Source: Tillus elongatus (Eukaryota; Arthropoda; Insecta; Coleoptera; Cleridae). From it: a stretch of DNA of 64,000 nt. The notes under the pieces are model-generated. The model saw nothing but the letters and a program-made list of their open reading frames with translations. It ran no database searches and was not told the origin of the DNA. The position numbers and the translations under genes are program-made. The stretch lies in the NCBI GenBank assembly GCA_964006375.1, contig OZ023262.1:93445654-93509653 (forward strand), read 5' to 3'. Below are positions 1 to 13,759 of the stretch, piece by piece; the stretch's first letter is position 1, and each line of letters begins with the position of its first letter.

Positions 1-174
1 CGAATTTATGATTATGAGCCAAATATTTCAAGTTCAATCCAATGCAATGCAATAACATGTCTGTTCGTTCATCTCGGCGGCTTTGATATTCTGAAATATC
101 AAGCTTGCTTGTCATAATATGGCAATTGAACGTTTGACAATTTAACTTTCAAAATAAACATTTAGAGAGCAAAA

Positions 175-1342
175 ATGGTGTTTTCCAATTTCGAGAAACG
201 TGATGTGATTCGGATTTATTATAGTAATAACAGAAACTCGCACATTTCATGTGAACGGTATCTAGAGCAATACCCCGAGCGTCCACAACCCCATTATTCA
301 TATTTTAACAATTTGGACAGAAACTTCAATCTCTTTGGTAGTTTTGGTAAACCTAGAAATTCGTACTGCCAACGAATGAAAGCTGAAGATGAAGAAGCTG
401 TTTTAAATGCTGTAAGTATCGTTATAAAATGATGCTATACAATCTTTTATTACTATAATATTTTGCGATAACATGTCAAAGATTTTCACCAAAATGTTTT
501 GTTAAAGGTTACGGAAATTCCTCGTGATTCAACACGGCAATTTGTTTCAGAACTGAATATAACTAGAAGCCGAATTCAGAGGGTTTTCAAAAAACATAAG
601 TATCATCCCTATAAACTTCATGTTTGCCAAAAACTAAGACCAGGAGACAGGGACAGAAGGCTTGAATTCTGCAATTGGCTTGATGGAAAAATGCAACAAG
701 ATGATGATTTATCTAATAAAATCACCTGGACAGATGAATGTAATTTTTCCACAAGCGGCATTTTTAACAGAAACAATGACCATTATTATGCAGTAGAAAA
801 TCCGTACCAAAATCGGCAAGTTCAAAAACAGGGACGAAAATCATTCAATCTTTGGGTTGGAATGTATCGAACCAAAATCTTAGGGTCAATTATTTATGAT
901 GGAAACTTAAATACTGGACGGTATCTTAATTTAATCCATAATTATATATTCGATGCGTTTGAAGATGAACCGTTGAATATGCTGCGGCAGTTGTTGTGGC
1001 AACAGGATGATGCATCACCCCATAATGGAAAGGCAGTAACCGAGTTTCTTAATGAAAGATTTCCCAATCAATGAATTGGAAACCAAGGAGTGGTGCGCTG
1101 GCCTGCTATAAGTCTTGATTTGTCCCCGCTTGATAATTTTTTTATGGGGATTCTTGAAAAATCGCTTAATTAGGGATACTTTTCGGAATGATATAAACAT
1201 TTTGAGCCAAAAGTTAGTGTTAGAATTCACAACTCTACGAGCAAGAGGAAGAATAATCCAACGGGCTGTTACGAACAATCTGCGAGGGCGTATGCGAAAA
1301 TGCATAGAAGTCCAAGGGGGCTTATTCGAGCATTTACTTTAG
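175..1342 (+). pseudogene. IS630/Tc1/mariner-superfamily transposase (DUF4817 helix-turn-helix plus DDE), with intron
   Basis: The product would cut and rejoin the element's own ends. Exon 1 (175-411) starts at ATG 175 and encodes a DUF4817-type DNA-binding helix-turn-helix (AA about 5-50). Exon 2 starts at 508 and encodes the DDE domain. The first catalytic Asp is in WTDEC (codon 733), the second in QQDDASPH (codon 1006) and the third in SPLDNFF (codon 1132). That leaves 41 residues between the second and third. The frame is broken by an in-frame TGA at 1072, a TAG at about 1164, and a frameshift before the conserved C-terminus ending FEHLL at 1342. The family is secure; activity is ruled out in this copy. 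Confidence 0.8.
412..507 (+). other. 96-bp GT-AG intron inside the transposase
   Basis: A GTAAGT donor follows an Ala codon at 411, and an acceptor ending TTAAAG precedes a Val codon at 508. Both exons are in phase 0, and the protein reads through the family's helix-turn-helix to catalytic-domain linker without gap. The intron itself contains an in-frame stop. The related transposase at 34092-35225 is continuous at the equivalent position. The intron is inferred from sequence alone. Confidence 0.65.
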
Positions 1343-2190
1343 GTTTTTAATTTGTTCATTTTAAAAGTTAAGTAAGCATTAAATATTTTCAGGAAATACT
1401 GAAAATGTAATTTTTTGTTATCAAAACGCTTGAAATTCCAAAGGTGTGATGATGCATTGTTTTGAGGTAGTCCAAAGGTAACAAAATATGAAATAAAAAA
1501 TCCAGGGTCGTATTTGAAAAAATGGAGTTGATGATGGTTTCTGAAATACTAAACATCGGATTTCAAATTTGAAAAAACCATCTTGTAGGAGAGGAAAAGT
1601 AACCTTGATGAGGTGTGATTCATTTTGTTATATCTTTTCAAATAACGCCAAAAAAAAACAGATTTTATGAGTTTTCGGTTTTTCCGATTATCGCCGGAAG
1701 TATTTGGAATTTTCTACTTTTCTAAACTGCATTTTGCTGAGCATCAAATTACGCAACTTTGCCATAATTTAACCGATGTTGTATCTCTCACAGTTTCCGA
1801 GATACCAATGATGGGGCTCGAATTTGAGCCACCCTGTACTGTGGAACCTACATTAATGCATCTATAGACTATAAGATAGAACCATAAACAGGGAAACACG
1901 ACCAAGTAGAGAATTAAAATATAATGCTCCGCATCAGATGTGGCTTTTTATTATTCTATGATGCAAGATAAAAATGTCATTATGTGATAATATTTTAAAG
2001 ACAACTCTTATCAGTAGTATTTTTCTTACTGCTTCTGAACATAAAAGTCAGTACATTCTTAACTCAAAGAGCTTTCTGCATCTTAACATTACTGTGTTAA
2101 ATTTTTAACTTAGGACGGAAAGCCTAGATTAAGTTTTCTAAGATAGGATCCTCAAATATTTCGCATAATTAAAACAACTAGTGAAAAAAG
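1343..2190. other. 3' non-coding part of the mariner-like element, then unassigned AT-rich DNA
   Basis: 1343-1836 is element 3' region, shared with 7575-8090. The short open frame at 1667-1867 in it is only a by-product of that repeat. 1837-2190 shows no coding potential or repeat I can place. Confidence 0.6.
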
Positions 2191-2310
2191 CCTGGACGCA
2201 GCAAGTGGGTTATTGTAATAAATTTTCATAAAAATGTTTTTAATAGCAAATATGACTTGTTTTATTGAAAGCAGGCGTCCCTGCTTTTGGTTACATGTAT
2301 AACATATAAA
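2191..2310 (+). repeat. AHR left-end fragment
   Basis: It starts with the left-end stem-loop (GACGCAGCAAGTG, one base changed) and runs into the conserved block containing AATAGCAAATATG. It stops where the next AHR copy begins. Confidence 0.7.
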
Positions 2311-3369
2311 AAAGCCTGGACGCAGCAAGTGCGTTATAATAGTGAATTTTCATAAAAATGTTTTAAATAGCAAATATGTGTTTTAGTGCATTTTCGTAGA
2401 AAAAATTCACTAAGGAGGAGATACGGACTTTTGAATTTTGAAAAAATGTTTGCAAGTGAGCGCGAACTAGGACCCCTAGAACCCATATCCGGGGTCAGTT
2501 TCAATTTTTATATGTTTATATGTTTATATATATATATATAAAACCGAAAACTCAAAAAATGGACCAAGTTTGATAAAATTTGGCATGTACCTTCCTTTTG
2601 TGAATGGCTTAGATAGTTTGTTAGTCAGGAAAATCGGACGAGGTTTTCCAGGAAAATTTTGAGTTGTCGTTCGAAAAAAATTTTTATCTCAAAAAATAAA
2701 AAAGCTATGATAACCAACTTTGGTACGTAGGTTTACGATATAAAAAGTAAATTATGCACCAAAATTTAGATTTCTATGTTACAATAAAAAAAAGTTATAA
2801 TAAAATATTTTGTACCAGATCATTTCTATGACAATTCACTACCAGAACGCACTTGCTGCGTCCAGGCGTTTTTTTTAAGAAAGCAGACATCAAATTTAGT
2901 TACCAGTATAATATATATATAGTAGAAATAATGTACCATATTTCATCAAAAGAACTTTGTTTGAAAATGTACAACAATTTTTCGAAAATAAACTTAAAAT
3001 GTTTCCGAAAAAACTAGTTTCCTGGCCAACGAACCTTATAGGTTAATAGCAAATTGAGCTATTCAAATTTGAGGCATTTAATAAGAACTCGCTACCATAA
3101 CGCACTTGCTGAGTCCCGAATTTATTTTCTTACAAACATGCATTATAATTTCGTGGTCGAAATTCTTTACATTTAAGGTCAGCTCAGAACTGTTACTGAC
3201 CGTCTGTCGAATTAAAAGAAATCATTGTTTAATCTATTTCAACTGAGCTGATTTTCCTGGTTAACGAACTTATCCAAGCCACTTGCAAAAGGAAGGTACT
3301 CACCAAATGTGATCAAAATCGGCTCATTATTTTTTGAGTTATCGGTGTGATACACACACACACACACAC

Positions 3370-3453
<84 letters not shown>

Positions 3454-3590
3454 ATACAAAAATTAAAACCGACCCCGGATATGTGTTCTCGGGTGTCTAA
3501 TTCGTGCTAATTTGAAGGAATTTTTTCAAAATTCAAAACTCGAGATCTCCTCATTAGTGAATTTTTTTTAAGAAAATTCACTAATAAAAA
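2311..3590 (+). repeat. AHR unit, interrupted by a nested inverse AHR copy
   Basis: The left-end motif is at 2319-2335. The 300-bp left segment is interrupted at 2393-2866 and resumes at 2867, ending with the inverted left-end motif at 3099-3115. A shortened middle part follows, then (CA)n at 3352-3370 and (TA)n at 3371-3450. The right-end stem-loop is at about 3560-3588. The order of parts matches other full units such as 25078-26735. Confidence 0.7.
2393..2866 (-). repeat. AHR unit nested in another AHR unit
   Basis: The right-end stem-loop lies at 2393-2413, a short (TA)n at 2520-2540, and the left-end motif (inverted) at 2846-2862. Removing it rejoins the outer unit's TGTGTTTT and TTTTTTTTAAG across a T-run, so both ends of this copy can be read directly. 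Confidence 0.75.
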
Positions 3591-3594
3591 AAAG

Positions 3595-4272
<678 letters not shown>

Positions 4273-4854
4273 ATCTACTGTATCTCACTAAATAAATTTA
4301 TTCTTTAAAAAACAACAAAAATTTTCATGGAACTCCACTGTCTATTGGTAAAAATGCCGTTTAGATATGGCACAAAAATGTGAAAATTTGCAAAACAATT
4401 CAAATACCTCAAAATAGTACTGCAAATTGAATCATAACTGTGACATAGCTGTGATAATTTATTCTCTTCAGAAAGATATCCTCATTGAAGGTGTTCAAGG
4501 CCCATGACTTGACCACAAAGAAAATATTTGTATGCCTGTACCCATAAATTTTTGAAACGTTATATTTCTCGAGTTTTATTGAAAAAATATAGACTTCACC
4601 CTTTATTTATCCCCTACCGCCTGAAGCGACTTACCCAAAAACAATTCGAACCATTTGCTTGTCGGGTGCTAACTGGATACCAAATTTGAAGATAATATCT
4701 CAAGTCGTTCGAAAGTTATTGCGCCTGTTAACAGACAGGCGTACATTCCGACAGACCGACCGACAGACAACCAAAATTTTCGTTCCAGAATCAAGTTTCT
4801 ATATGTTTTGCGAATATTTACTTATTGTTGACGAAAATTTATAAAACATACATA

Positions 4855-4858
<4 letters not shown>
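4273..4858. other. Unassigned AT-rich DNA with a short tandem motif
   Basis: No gene is seen. 4725-4770 contains a degenerate (ACAGACAG)-type tandem run after an AAGTTATTGCGC stretch, probably the tail of another dispersed repeat. The open frame at 4659-4844 has no recognisable protein. Confidence 0.5.
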
Positions 4859-4933
<75 letters not shown>

Positions 4934-5222
4934 AACCGATAACTGAAAAAGATATCAACCAATTTTGATGAAACTCTGCAAGAAGTTCGTTAGACAGCTT
5001 TATCGGACCAGTTTTTCTTAAAAAAAATATTAATTTTTCCGGAAAAAAAATCGTATTTTAAAATCTAACAAAGCTATTTTGACGACATTTGGATAATAGG
5101 TTTCCCTCATATATACATTACGACTTACCAAAGTTCAACTTTCTAGATTTATAGAAGACCGGGTTATACAATTTGATGCATTTATAAAAATTCGCTGCGA
5201 TAACGCACTTGCTGCGCCCCGA
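4859..5222 (-). repeat. AHR unit fragment with (TA)n
   Basis: (TA)n at 4859-4931 is followed by the CCGATAACT block and ends with the inverted left-end motif at 5202-5218. The right end is missing. Confidence 0.65.
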
Positions 5223-5850
5223 AATCTTTTAAGAAAGGTATATTACTAGGCCGTGTAAATTTAAATAGAATAAACTCAAAACCAATGGAAATTAGATTTC
5301 CCAAAACGAAACAAATCCATATTTTGTATCTGAAAAGCAACTAATTTAACTTTGTGTATGCAATGTAAGCAATGAAAAAATGGTTTATTTTCTCTAGTTC
5401 AAAAATAAAACTAAAAACCAAGTGAGGTCTTATTAAACAGTGAATTTGAAACTTGAGGAAATTTATCTTGGACTTCAATACCGCACTATTCGTGTTAAGG
5501 AGGCATCTGAATACAGAAGGTCGGTGTTTTATTACCCATGTGCTTCAATGATTTGTAGCAAGCTTTCAGTAGTTTACAATTGAATCCCCTTCAAAATGTA
5601 TTTACTTTGTAAAACGATCCACTGTTGATTCAATATAATACAGTTGGTGCATGTGATTTAAAAGCAAAGATGAGTCAATGTGAGCTAACAATAAATTGTA
5701 TTGTATTGTATTTTATTCATTTAACGTCAGTCTATTTCCGCAACTATGACCAATCACCGACGCCAGGGAGCAGGTTCTTTCCACTATCCTGGAAATCTTG
5801 CTGAATCTCTTCCTTCCCGTGAAGAGGGTAAAAAATGATTAACATTTTGT
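5223..5850. other. Unassigned DNA
   Basis: No coding sequence or family match is evident. It may be the non-coding end of the decayed transposon at 5850-6850. Confidence 0.4.
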
Positions 5851-6850
5851 TGTGTGCACGATTCGCCAATTTTTTCCTATTCGTTTTGGGGATTTAAGCA
5901 AACAACGAGATAATTTTATAAGTAGCAAAAAGTTTCTCTTATTGCGTTCCCTAAATCTTAAATATTATCGTAATGAAGTTGGTAGATTTTAATCTCAAGA
6001 TATCGCCATGTAAAAAACCCAATATAGACAATTCTGGGGACCTAGGTGGCTCATCCATTGATTTGGAAAATTATTTTTTAGAAATAACTTCGTCATTTGA
6101 GAATTTTTTGCAGGAGCCTCGTCCCGTTCAAAATTAATTTCGCTTGCATGCGCAAAAGGAACATGTTTGAGCAATTCAGCTATACCTGTCTCTAAAATTT
6201 GAAGGTAGCGATTTGGCTGTTAGGTTTCTCTCAAATACATAAAATTTTACCTGTGCTCCTAATATGAAGTAAGACACATTTAGACCAAACCTGCCTTGCT
6301 GTCTTCTCGTAAATATTTGCTGTTGACTTTCCTGGGACCAGAATCTGTTATTGTGCCTACTAAGTAAACCAGAATCACTAACGTGAGCTTTGGCAGACCA
6401 TATAACCTTCATTACTAAATCTCTACCCATTTCACATCTTTCCCGATATCAATTGCATGAGACTACCCTATGTTGAGATCCTGAGCGTGTAGGTGCTGGA
6501 CAAGCCTGAATTTTTATGGGTGGTATTTGTGTTTTCTTAGAATTTCTTGAACTTTAGCTTTTGGAATCCTTAGGCTACTTTCGCTCTGCAGGCGTTTGTA
6601 GGGTAAGCTTCTAGATGTGCAAAACTGTGATTTCTTCAGCCTCCCGATTTTCTGTATTATACGATTTTGAACGAGGTTTGTTAAATGTTACGTGACGAAG
6701 TGAATTATTTTTATCCGGTAAAAGTGGATCTATTGGGTTGCCTCCTTTCTGGAAATCTGAATAAAAATAAATAAACAATATTTAAACATAACTGAAAACC
6801 AAACTATTTACCTGTTCAAATACATACGAGACGCCACTTTAACAATTTTA
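5850..6850 (-). pseudogene. Decayed mariner-like transposase (DUF4817 family)
   Basis: Read on the minus strand, pieces of the same transposase family as 175-1342 appear in order through several frames. A linker with HRxVSCN-like residues lies at about 6460-6430. It is followed by the catalytic start VIWSAKAH, in which the first Asp is lost. The second catalytic Asp survives in RDEAPAKN near 6120. Beyond it, NNFPNQWM matches the strand preceding the third acid. Stops and shifts are numerous, so this is an old copy. Confidence 0.6.
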
Positions 6851-6931
6851 TTGCTTAATGTAAAACAAGCTAACATATATTGTTTATCAAAATGTTCAAA
6901 AATTTGCTTTACTGCAATAGTCACAAATAAA

Positions 6932-7130
6932 TTTCGGGACGCAGCAAGTGCGTTATAGTAGCAAATTTTCATTAGAATTGTACCTTCTTATTATACGCAT
7001 ATTAGTAAAGTTAATACTTTAAACTATACAGCCCTTCAAGATCAATTTTAAAGGTCCTAGTACGCGCAAATTTGAAAAATTCTTTGACAAGTGTTACCAT
7101 CGCTCTCGCTATTACCAAAAAGATCTTGTG
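6932..7130 (+). repeat. AHR-b left fragment
   Basis: The left-end motif at 6938-6955 is followed by the AHR-b specific block (GAATTGTAC, ATTAGTAA, then a block related to GGAGATCGGTTTTA). The copy is truncated on the right. Confidence 0.6.
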
Positions 7131-7239
7131 TTCTAACTCTTTTGAGAAAAGTGCCCAAGCTCCATTTTCTATGAAGCTAAACAACTAAGTTTTGCTATAT
7201 TTGTAGATAGTGTAAGTCTTTAAAAGAAACAAGTATATG

Positions 7240-8090
7240 CTGCGGTCGCTGTGGTGGCAACAGGATGGTGCACCACCCTATAATGAAAGGGCAGTAACCG
7301 AGTTTCTTAATGAAACATTTCCCAATCAATGAATTCGAAACCAAGTAGTGGTGCGCTGGACTGCCAGAAGTCCTGTTTGTCCCCGCTGGATTATTTTTTA
7401 TGGGGATTCTTGAAAAATCGCTTATTCAGGGATACTTTTCCGAATGATATAAACATGTTGCACCAAAAGTTAGTGTTAGAATTCACAACTCTACGAGCAA
7501 GAGCATAATCCACCGGCTGTTACGAACAATCTGCGAAGACGTATACAAAAATGCATAGAAGTCCAAGGGGGCTTACTCGAGCATTTACTTTAGGTTTTTT
7601 AATTTGTCCATTTTAAAAGTTAAGTAAGCATTAGATATTTTCAATAAAGACGGAGAATGTCATTTTTTGTTATCAAAACGTTTGAAATTCAAAAGTTGTG
7701 ATGAAGCACTCTTTTGACGTAGTCCAAAGGTAACAAAATATGAAATAAAAAATCCAGGGCCGTATTTGAAAAAATTGAGTTGATGATGGTTTCTGAAAGA
7801 CAAAACATCGGATTTCAAATTTGAAAATGCCATCTTGTAGGAGAGGAAAAGTAACCTTGATGAGGTGTGATTCATTTTGTTATATCTTTTCAAATAACAC
7901 CAGAAAAAATAAAACAGCTTTTTTGAGTTTTCGGTTTTTTCCGAATATCACCGGATATTTCCGAATTTTCAAATTTTCTAAACTGCATTTTGCTGAGCAT
8001 CAAATTACGAAACTTTTCCATAATTTAACCGACGTTGTATCTCTTACAGTTTACGAGATTCCAATGATGAGGCTGGAATTTGAGCCACAG
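7240..8090 (+). mobile_element. 5'-truncated second copy of the mariner-like element at 1-1836
   Basis: The segment matches about 985-1825 almost base for base over long stretches. It covers the second catalytic Asp (GGCAACAGGATGGTGC), the TGA stop after NQ (also present in copy 1), the C-terminal FEHL region and the 3' non-coding part. It begins abruptly inside the transposase, and its 3' terminus ends in TGAGCCACAGA instead of TGAGCCACCCTG. A TGA shared by both copies suggests that it predates their separation. Confidence 0.8.
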
Positions 8091-8953
8091 ACATATAGAT
8101 TCTAGATGTCATATATTTATATAAACCTATAAAAATTGAGACTGACAATATATAGATATGTACACTTGTAGAACCCCAATCACCATGATTATTAGCAGAT
8201 AGTATTTCCATATATTATGAAGCGTTACAGAAATAAGATACGTTTCTATTACTTTAAGGCAGACTAAGCATATGTAAAGGAAGTGCTTACGTGAGAACTT
8301 CCTTTATCGGAATTCTGGTTAGTTCTTCGACCTGAGATTTATTTACACTACAACGTTGTGTTTAGGTTTGTAATAGAGAAAGGATCTCAAATTGCGTGCG
8401 AGATCGTGAACAAGGCAACTTCTCCTGACATTAACTTAAATTATGTACATAAAATCTCTTACACTGACAACCCCAACATGCAAATGAAATAATGTGACAA
8501 ACATTATTACCCACTACGACACTTAGTGAAATTTGCGGCTGACGACAATTTATTTAATTTCTAGCAATTTGCTTGTTCTTGTGGTGTTTTTATACAGGCA
8601 ATTAAATGTATGACTCGGTTTAAAAAACAGAGGACTCCAGTGGATGGCATGTTTAACTATAAATAAGTCTTATGCAGGAATTGTGTTATGGAAACGAACT
8701 TTTCTTAATCTTTAAAATTTTAAGTGAACTTGGCATTAACCTAGCAACTTCAATTTTTGTGCATAGTAATATTCTATTAAACTAACACATCGTCAAAACA
8801 ACTTTGTTAGTTTTGAAGATACAAAAAATATTTGGAGGAAAAACATTTTTTTTTGCAAAACTGGTGCGATTCTGCTTGCTACAAACTCATCCAAGCTATT
8901 TGGAGAAGAAAGTTCTCTGTTCACCTTAGTCAAAATCGAGGTCAGTTTCTATC
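8091..8953. other. Unassigned AT-rich DNA
   Basis: No open frame of note and no repeat that I can match elsewhere in the window. Confidence 0.4.
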
Positions 8954-9010
8954 TTAGTGAACTTTACTTTAAAAAAAATCACTAATGAGGAGATCCCGTC
9001 AGTTTTAATT

Positions 9011-9044
<34 letters not shown>

Positions 9045-9046
9045 TG

Positions 9047-9122
<76 letters not shown>

Positions 9123-9365
9123 ACCGATAACTCAAAAAATAAAGTGCCGATTTTGATCAAATTTGGTAGGTAATTTTCTTTTGCAAGTAGCTTGGTTAGG
9201 GTTGTTAGCCAGGAAAATCGGTCCTGCTTATCGCTGTGAATTTTGTGTTTCCTTTCGAAAAAAATTAAATCTCCGGAAATAACCAAGTAGGGGCAACCGA
9301 ATTTAGTTCGCGAGTTTGGATCACAAAGAGTAAATTATGCATTAAAATTTAGGTCTGTAATTAAA
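8954..9365 (-). repeat. AHR unit with (GTAT)n and (TA)n, left end missing
   Basis: The right-end stem-loop is at 8954-8985. (GTAT)n at about 9015-9049 leads into (TA)n at 9050-9119, followed by the CACCGATAACTC block. The copy ends at a poly-A stretch before the next unit's left end. Confidence 0.7.
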
Positions 9366-9368
9366 AAA

Positions 9369-9952
<584 letters not shown>

Positions 9953-10214
9953 CAAAAAATCTTATATGCATTTAAAGAACAAAAAAAATTGAGTTTTCCT
10001 TAAATCCTCCAAGTCGCGCTTTGAAACGTCAAAACCGGTAACATTTAGGCATATATGACAAGAAAAGTGTTCTGCAAACCCTCAAGTTTCAGATTAACCG
10101 TCATTGTCCTTCATTTTACTAAAATATTTCCAGAAAATTCATTTCAGGTAGACTTTTTCTCTGATGATTTAGCTGTAGTTTTAGTTAAGTTTATGATTTA
10201 ACCGTCTATACTTT
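9953..10214. other. AHR interior fragment
   Basis: Blocks that occur inside long AHR units are present: the Leu/Lys-rich-looking TTTTCCT run, and the CCGTCATTGTCCTTCATT block at about 10090. No ends are present. Confidence 0.5.
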
Positions 10215-10922
10215 TTAGCTAATTTTCGTAGAAAAAATCAAAGATGGCGCAACTTTTCAGTTTTAAAAAGATTTCTTCACATAAATGCAAACTAGGCCCC
10301 CTAGAATCCATATCCGGGTTTAGTTTCAGTTTCCCCCTAGAATCCCTACCCGGGTTTAGTTTCAGTTTATATCTGTTTACGTATATACAGGGTGACGCAT
10401 TTATACGGTAAAGCTCAATATAATTGTTATACAAGATACGAGAAAAAATTGTATACGTAATTATAGGGTGTCTTGAGGCGCATTTTATAAAATTATCTCG
10501 ACAGTCACAGGATGGCCCATAAGTCGTTGATGATACCTAACATTTTTTCCGAACATCGCTCATATTATTGCATTTTGCGATTTTTTTATAGAAATATGAT
10601 GCATGCTTCGCAGGAAAAAAATCAGGAGTGGGCAGATAATTTTCATTAAATGCGTCAAATTTCAATAACTCAATTTGCTATTAACCTAAGGCTCGTTGGC
10701 TAGGAAACCAGTTTTCTCGGAAACATTTTACGTTTATTCTCGAAAAATTTTTGTACATTTCAAAAAAATAGGTAAGTTATTTTAATAAAATATGGTGCAT
10801 TGTTTCTACTATATAGGTTATACCGGTAACCAAATTGATGCCAGCTTGCATAAAAAAGACATATTTGTTATTAAAAATATTTGTATGGAAATTAACTTCC
10901 ATAGCGCACTTGCTGCGTCTAG
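10215..10922 (-). repeat. AHR unit without (TA)n
   Basis: A degenerate right-end stem-loop at 10215-10245 is followed by a local duplication of the CCTAGAATCC block. Next come the CAGGGTGACGCATTTATACGG block (10389) and the GGCCCATAAGTCGTTG block (10516). The unit ends in the 300-bp left segment and the inverted left-end motif at 10904-10920. Confidence 0.65.
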
Positions 10923-10973
10923 ACTTTTTTTAATTATCTATTATTTGTTCTAATTGGTAATGTTTTGACTTTA

Positions 10974-10975
<2 letters not shown>

Positions 10976-11066
<91 letters not shown>

Positions 11067-11067
11067 C

Positions 11068-11155
<88 letters not shown>
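10976..11155. repeat. (TA)n tract, about 180 bp, interrupted near 11061-11078
   Basis: Uninterrupted TA apart from a short (TACATA) section. It joins an AHR right flank directly to the truncated gag start of the LTR element at 11155-11865, so it replaces the inner part of that element. Confidence 0.95.
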
Positions 11156-11157
<2 letters not shown>

Positions 11158-11865
11158 CCTCTTCATCTCCTTTTCTGGCTTATTCTTTCATTTCTTTTAT
11201 CAATTCCAATAGCTGGGCGTCCATATTGGCTATTGCGCTACGTGTCTTAGGCATAGACGTACTTGAAGCTGGTACACAGTTTATTATGTTTCAAGAACAC
11301 ACCCAGTTATGACTTACTGCTGACACTGATCTTCCAGAAATTCTATAAATTTGTACCTTTTCCAACGAATATTCTGGAAAATAATATTTCCGTTAGCAGC
11401 TTGAACATCCCACTTCTGACACCAGTTGTTCTGGATTTGTTGACCAAAAAAAAAAACACACACAAATTTTCAAACTACTAATTTATTATAACCAACTGTT
11501 TCCAACACCAAGATCAACTAAAATATTTCTTTCTATTACTTAATGTCCATAGAACTATATTCCACTATCCGCCTTCTATGATCGCTTCTTATACACCAAC
11601 ACTTACTGCTGACTCGCTTAATACTCTATGATCACCTGTTCTACACCATACTAACTTAATATTGAACTAACTTACTCTGTCGACCGCTCGACTATTTATA
11701 CTGTCCATAGAGATTCTAGATCTTCTACACTGTTCTACACCTGTCACTTCTGGTCCCTTCTAGAGTCCCTTCTAGGAGTATCATTCCTGGGTGTTCGCTG
11801 TTACCAATACACTACAACTGACCATAGAAGTAACAAAGCCTATAAACTTAATTCTCATAGACAAA
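11155..11865 (-). mobile_element. Partial LTR retrotransposon: LTR, primer site and gag start
   Basis: On the minus strand an LTR-like stretch (about 11860-11427) holds a TATAAATAG box near 11695 and an AATAAA-type signal near 11485. A primer-binding-like TGGTGTCAGAAGTGGG follows at 11409-11424. An ATG at 11254 opens MPKTRSAIA and continues until an in-frame TAA near 11182. The rest is lost at the (TA)n tract. The LTR and primer sequence differ from those of the 13337-21007 element, so this is another family. The LTR outer end is approximate. Confidence 0.6.
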
Positions 11866-11868
11866 TGT

Positions 11869-12320
<452 letters not shown>

Positions 12321-13332
12321 GTATTAGCTGGCTAAATTGACATTGCTTAACAACCTTTTATAACTAATTCTATAGACAATTTAAATATCGCAAATCAAAT
12401 CCAGGAGTTTTACCTTAAGGCAGTTTCCGAATTGAACGGACAGCCTGAATATATAGGGTACTTTTTTAAAGCTTGTGATCTAGTAACGAATCGATTCTAT
12501 GATGCAGATAATCCAAATTTATATCTTAACCATTTTCTATTAAATTACGTCAAGCGAAACTAACTGGACAGGCCAAGCTAATTATTAACACGAAAATATG
12601 AAACACATGGGTAGACTTAAGACGAGCTATTGTTGAGCACTTTACGGATCAACGCGATGATACTAGCTTACTGGACGAATTACTGACATTGAAACAAAAA
12701 CATAACGAGGACAATAAAAAATGATATTAACAACCAACCAGATCAGAAAAATTTTAAATACCCAGCCAAAACAGGGAAAGCATCCAAAAAAGTCAAATGT
12801 CAACTAAATAACATTTGGTCCAACAAGTACAAATATAACGGGAACAAAAATAAAGAAGAATACACAAGGCAGGTACCAAATTACACTGAGAATCAAATCA
12901 GGGTATATCATTAAGTGAAACTAAATTATAGGTGAACAGATGAGACGCATATAAGGATGAATAAAAATATACCATTTATCAAACTTAAGAGAGAAAAAGG
13001 AGTTTATAAGAACCTGTCATTATAGTAAAAGAAACAGATATAAAAGATTTTCACTACAAAGACTAAACAAACAAGCCATTTATATTACTAGAAATTTAGA
13101 TCTTGATAATAGGAAAACGACAAAGGAAACATGACGTAAGAGACAAAACCTGACCGATACGATGTAAAAACTTATTTAATAAAACTATAATCGAACAAAA
13201 GAAACAAATAATTAAAATACCAAAATTTTACTATGACCATTAAGTTGACACGAGAAAGTATATAATTTATGCAAATATTTGTAAATATAATACTAGCAAG
13301 AAATTATCAAGCCAAACCCTAGCCAACTAGAC

Positions 13333-13336
13333 GCGA
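13333..13336. other. Target-site duplication GCGA, left copy
   Basis: It lies directly outside the 3' LTR and matches 21008-21011. Four bases is the usual duplication length for this group. Confidence 0.85.
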
Positions 13337-13737
13337 CTTAACTTTGGCGTTAAGACAATTAACTTTTTTAAACAATTTATTATTACTTAAACACAATGAT
13401 TACTTAATACAATAATGAGACAAAAAATATATATATAAGTGATATTAAAATACTTGACACGCCATGTGCCAGACTAACTAGGAAACAAGCAATGAACACT
13501 CCTATCTCGGTGCTTATCCTATTTATAGTCTTCCCCTCCAGGCGTGGCACTATTGTCTCTGGAGGTGACCTGGATCTGCTAATGCTGAATGTGCCCGGAG
13601 ATATTCCGTTCGCACTTGCTGGTTTTACGCCTGCATTCCTACAGGCGCCACTTCACTATTATGATGACACTGCGGTTTCTAAGGAGGCCAGGATACATTG
13701 TTGCACAATAGCCTGTTGTTGTGGCTCTATTTATCTC
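13337..13737 (-). repeat. 3' LTR of the young errantivirus
   Basis: 401 bp. On the minus strand it runs from GAGATAAATAG to AAAGTTAAG. It differs from the 5' LTR at three positions that I can see: GGCG/AGCG near 13346, CTCGG/CTTGG near 13506 and GTGCCC/GTCCCC near 13592. The plus-strand open frame inside it is a by-product. Confidence 0.92.
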
Positions 13738-13748
13738 CTCCCCCCTTT
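13738..13748 (-). other. Polypurine tract
   Basis: The minus strand reads AAAGGGGGGAG immediately before the 3' LTR, the expected primer for plus-strand DNA synthesis. The env stop lies 12 bases upstream. Confidence 0.85.
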
Positions 13749-13759
13749 GAAGAACGAAG

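Larger units (their letters stand above)
1..1836 (+). mobile_element. Mariner-like (DD41D type) element, 3' end intact, 5' end cut by the window edge
   Basis: The segment carries the transposase pseudogene described separately, followed by about 490 bp of non-coding 3' region. The 3' terminus reads ATTTGAGCCACCCTG followed by TA, as expected for a Tc1/mariner-type inverted repeat next to a TA target. The last 860 bp recur at 7240-8090. The matching 5' inverted repeat is not seen, so the left end is probably outside the window or degraded. Confidence 0.7.
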
